This document shows positions 60,825 through 64,000 of a stretch of 64,000 nucleotides of DNA, one piece after another. The stretch lies in assembly GCA_948099385.1 (NCBI GenBank), contig CANUEZ040000168.1:8103501-8167500 (forward strand). Direction: 5' to 3'. The position numbers and the translations under genes are program-made. Positions within the stretch are counted from its first letter, which is position 1, and each line of letters starts with the position of its first letter. Under the pieces are notes generated by a model that was given only the letters and a program-made list of their open reading frames with translations, did not search any database and was not told the origin of the DNA. The DNA comes from Fasciola hepatica. Taxonomy: Eukaryota; Platyhelminthes; Trematoda; Plagiorchiida; Fasciolidae.

Positions 60825-61085
60825 CTTTGTTTGGCTGAGTGTCTTTTGGATTCCAGCTTGCACACAAAAACCTCAGGTCATCCCATCAATCTTTCACTCA
60901 GAAGCACCAGACTCCAGTTTAGCTCTTATCGGAGTTCAGCAGTGGTGCATACGAACCACCGCACCCAGGGTCCGAACCCCGGCCTTTTCTCCTGAAAGGC
61001 GTGTGTGCGTGGTTGGTCGGATGACCTGAGGTTTGTGCGTGGTATGTAGAGTCCGAAGGCGTCCAGCCGAACAAAGTATCGCAAG
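60825..61085. mobile_element. Inverted dimer of HHR-bearing SINE (family C)
   Basis: The left half (60825-60995) is the family on minus: tail, hammerhead, then part of the head with GGGGTTCGGACCC. The right half (61005-61085) is the tail on plus. The outer ends TACTTTGTTTGGCTG and CAGCCGAACAAAGTA mirror each other, and about 75 bp pair overall. It is shorter than the locus at 17285-17872 but has the same orientation of parts. Confidence 0.65.
60904..60948 (-). ncRNA. Hammerhead ribozyme motif, mutated core
   Basis: Stem I GCACCA/TGGTGC is perfect, and stem III (two pairs, TGGA loop) with a GTC triplet is intact. The core is changed, CTGCTGA for CTGATGA and TAAA for GAAA, and stem II keeps three pairs. 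Same family as 17374-17418; expected to be inactive. Confidence 0.7.
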
Positions 61086-62015
61086 TAGTTTTGAGATATA
61101 CCAATAAGTATTTATTATTCGTGCTGCAGAAGGGGTGCATTGCACGGCTCCCCACTGTGAACGGCAGCTTTATCAACCAATAATTACACTGCTTCCGCAA
61201 ATGTACTATGGAACTAATTGAATATCATCAAAAAATCTGACGAAAGGGAGTATATTTTTCCGTTAATTTCATTTTCATTCCCTTACAATCAAATTTAGAT
61301 GCGAACAAAACAGATTCAACGTAGTCCGTTAGTCTATCAGCCAGACATCTAGACAGTCAGTCTGGGGGACGGTTAGCCAATCACTAAACAGAGTGAAATT
61401 AAGTACCATATTTAGAGGTCTGGATCGACATCGCGTTCGAGAATGACATTATCGATCTTTGACCACAAAAACCGGAGTGTTTGAACCAACTTCTTTGTGA
61501 AGAACAGTTTAGCGGTCATGTGCTGTTTGCCTCGATCATACCACCGAGTCCTATATCCGACTACTGTTCGCTAATTGGATGACGTTCTGTACTGGATGTT
61601 AAGTAACTTCGCCGAATCCACTGTGTAACCTGGTTCTAACTGACAGGGTACAACACAACTGACACGGCCACCAACAAAGCTGGTACTCTTCGACTCGATT
61701 GGATAGGTGCTTTGCCGTGTAATCCATATGAAAGGCAGCAAAAATCCACTTGGATTGAGAAAATACCGTTAAAGTTTTCGATAAAGTCAGTTTATACATG
61801 TTTAATTTACGGTGAGAGATGTCGAGGAGTGGCTTTGCAGGTGAAAAAGACCCTTCTGATTCTCTTAGTTGTGGCACTTTTTCGAATAACTTTGGGTTTT
61901 CATATTGCATTGGCAAACCCGCTTGGACCACAGTTTTCCGACAGAGTTCTGAGCACCGTTCTTAACAAATTCATATTTATACCAATAACGCATAGTTCAA
62001 GAAGCAGTTTACTTC
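61086..62015. other. Unassigned sequence
   Basis: Opposite-strand frames at 61599-61931 (minus) and 61712-62026 (plus) cover each other. The plus one has a hydrophobic run (LLILLVVALF), but no family is recognised and the two cannot be told apart as genes. Confidence 0.35.
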
Positions 62016-63695
62016 ACCCTTTCTAAACAGGCTTTAGGCCGAACCCAAAATGGCTTAGCCACGATCCAGAATACCATAATTAAACCCATAATTCTTTAGC
62101 CAAAATCCACGGTCCTTTAGCCAAGCCGCCGCAATCTTGTCAGATCAAAAGTATCGGAATATTACCATATGGAGATAGCGGAACAATTTATTTTTTCTTC
62201 ACAAAAACTAACGTTACGAAGTTGACTGAATAAGTGAGAAAGTGTGACAGACGTACACTGCGCACTTGACCGTGGAAATGGTAGCAAATGCTGCATTGTA
62301 AATTGGTTGAGGAAGGCTTAAATGATGTGCCCCTATTGTCGAACCACGTGGTACAGCCCGTATGACTGCTGCATCTTCAGTGAACTAGTCCTTTATGTAC
62401 TGAAAATCTCAAAAGGAATAAAAGTATTAAGGTTCTACCCATTTGGATCTACTTAATGCCTCTTACGGGGCGTTAGAAAAGGAAGGTAACATGAGGTAAA
62501 ATGAATTTGGTGGTGGGTGTGTAATTGTGCTTGCACAACCCTCCTATGAGCAGGCGCACTCGTAAATACAAAACTATTGAAACGCCTGGTTTCTCAGTAG
62601 CAATAGTCGCTAGGCAGCTCGAAAGTACCTCAGTAAATATATACTATGTAACCTATTGTGCGCCTTCCGTCATTCAGGATACCGGTGACAGATGAACACT
62701 CTATGTTCAAGTTAGATCCTTTACTTGACGGTAGGCTTTGGATGGCTTTACTACTTATTTTTGAGCTCTCATAGCTGTTACAACACCATATATAATGGTT
62801 GATTTCTTCCAAATACAACCCAGTAGCTGCAGCCAATCGGATTTTATTGTGTCCAAGTTTCGTTCGATTGGCTGAACAGAATAGTGACGTTCTTCCAGCA
62901 ATCGATCATTATGTGAATTCTGATATTTAAATATTTCCGGTTTAGACGTTAGAATACTCTTTAGCTAATAAAACTTGTTTTTAGTGCCTCACAACCGTCA
63001 AAATAGGGCAAATGTTATAAGTATCGAAACAGATATTATAAGAAACAATTTGACCTGCTGAGTGATGTGCACGGGAAGAATTTCCGCATCCTCTTCTTCA
63101 ACTGCCTTGGTAAGTTTTTATCCACCACGTCACACAAATGCCTGACAAACTCTTTGATGAAGTTCGTCTTGTAGGATATAACGAAAAAAATAAAGGATTG
63201 GTTTCCCATTCGTTTAGATAAATGGGTGTACTAAGGCGCAGTTGATATAATTACTCCGCCATCATAGTCGTCAGTTTATTTATGTTGCGAAATTTGACGC
63301 CGTCACTGTCAGAGAAATTGCAACATACGGGCTGTATCGCATGGTTCGCCTATAGAGGTACATCATTTGAACCTTCTCCGATCAATTTACGATGCAGCGT
63401 TTGCTGCCATTTCCACGATCAACTGCGCTATGTACGTCCGTCACCCTTTCTCACTTATTCGATCAGATTTGAAACACTAGTTTTTGCAGAGAAAATGAAT
63501 TGTTCCAACATTTGTTGACGTCATAATATTCCGATACTTTTGATCTGACTAGATTGCGACGGCTTGGCTAAAGGACTGTGGATTTTGGCTAAAGAATTGC
63601 GGGTAGTGGTTAAATAATTATTGGTCATGGCTAAAGAACAGCGGGTCACGGCTAAGCAGTTTCGGGTTTTAGCTAAATCTTGCTAAGAAAAGGTG
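62016..63695. mobile_element. Element with long terminal inverted repeats (unknown family)
   Basis: Arms of roughly 340 bp (62016-62360 and 63330-63695) are reverse complements at about 75-80% by eye. Shared blocks include ATTCCGATACTTTTGATCTGAC, GGCTTGGCTAAAGGAC, CATTTCCACG..CAA.TGCGC and CATACGGGCTGTA. The interior (62361-63329) has no recognisable transposase. Long-TIR non-autonomous DNA transposons have this form. The superfamily is unknown because the exact ends and target-site duplication are not clear. Confidence 0.7.
63566..63690 (+). repeat. 21-bp periodic array in the right arm
   Basis: Six units beginning GGCTA or a variant start at 63566, 63587, 63608, 63629, 63650 and 63671, exactly 21 bases apart. 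The unit consensus is about GGCTAAAGAATTGCGGGTCAT. The left arm has complementary TAGCC at 62056, 62097 and 62118 (spacings 41 and 21). Such regular subterminal repeats can be transposase-binding sites. Confidence 0.8.
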
Positions 63696-64000
63696 CCAAA
63701 TGACTTGCAGTGTATTTTTCATTTTGTTCTATTCAAAGAAACACTGAGGCAATACCATATCCTTGCTTTACGAAGTACGCTGATACAACCTTGGGGAATC
63801 GTGAACTTTTTACGGTGGATGGAATCTCTAGAAACTTGGCTTGTCAAAACCAGCTGTTTAAATTCTCCACTTCGTAGAAAAGCTTTGGCTGGAGTCCAGC
63901 TGGTTGTCAACTATGGTTAGGTTGTCAATAAACTGTGAATAAGGTCAGTTTTTGCGATGAACTGGCGACGTAGCATCTAATGTCGGATAAGAACGCGATC

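Noticed and set aside
61599..62026. Plus frame with a hydrophobic segment and an opposite minus frame
   Set aside because: Mutually overlapping, no motif, and one runs into the inverted-repeat element; probably chance.
62180..63500. Similar translations of the two TIR arms (IRAV..GS.I..HHL and AAFA.IST)
   Set aside because: Differences between the arms are not concentrated at third codon positions, so coding constraint is not supported; the similarity follows from the inverted repeat.
1..64000. CRISPR arrays, rRNA genes, bacterial operons, riboswitches or phage genes
   Set aside because: None were seen; the sequence has eukaryotic repeat content throughout.

Overview
The window looks like a gene-poor stretch of a flatworm (platyhelminth) nuclear genome. 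It is AT-rich, has no bacterial-style operons or ribosome-binding sites, and almost no reading frame exceeds 120 codons. What can be recognised is decayed interspersed repeats of the kinds known from trematodes and diphyllobothriid tapeworms: Penelope-like elements (PLEs) with a GIY-YIG endonuclease, RTE-like and CR1/L2-like non-LTR retrotransposons, tRNA-derived SINEs, and short repeats that carry hammerhead ribozyme (HHR) motifs. The phylum call is an inference from this mixture. I cannot name a species.

Layout. 1-7.8 kb: mostly unassigned, with an inverted pair of HHR-bearing SINE copies at 2.87-3.35 kb. 7.84-8.56 kb: the best preserved PLE fragment (minus strand, GIY-YIG). 12.29-12.54 kb: a foldback element with two ~108 bp arms. 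16.87-17.87 kb: a SINE cluster, including the clearest hammerhead in the window (17374-17418, minus). 19.1-22.3 kb: an unidentified duplicated block bounded by a ~172 bp inverted repeat at about 95% identity. 22.96-26.2 kb: an RTE-like element on plus with ruined active sites. 27.8-30 kb: SINE and tRNA-like fragments and a tandem duplicated repeat. 39.65-42.87 kb: a second RTE-like copy on minus. 43.15-44.64 kb: a PLE on plus, meeting tail to tail a CR1-like element on minus (44.69-46.92 kb). 48.2-49.03 kb: a possible host gene fragment with three phase-compatible exons on minus. 51.4-52.6 kb: an L2/CR1-like reverse transcriptase on plus, split by a TA microsatellite. 55.6-56.06 kb: a PLE scrap. 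60.0-61.1 kb: tRNA-like, SINE and HHR repeats. 62.0-63.7 kb: a long-terminal-inverted-repeat element whose right arm holds a 21 bp periodic array.

How it fits together. None of the mobile elements looks autonomous: all coding regions carry stops or frameshifts, and the RTE copy on plus has lost catalytic residues in both endonuclease and reverse transcriptase. The SINE-like repeats have no enzymes of their own; by analogy they would have used RTE/CR1 or PLE machinery. The most unusual pattern is that hammerhead-carrying tRNA-like repeats occur at three loci as inverted pairs with heads inward and tails outward. Host coding content is limited to low-confidence candidate exons. Identities and percentages were judged by eye.
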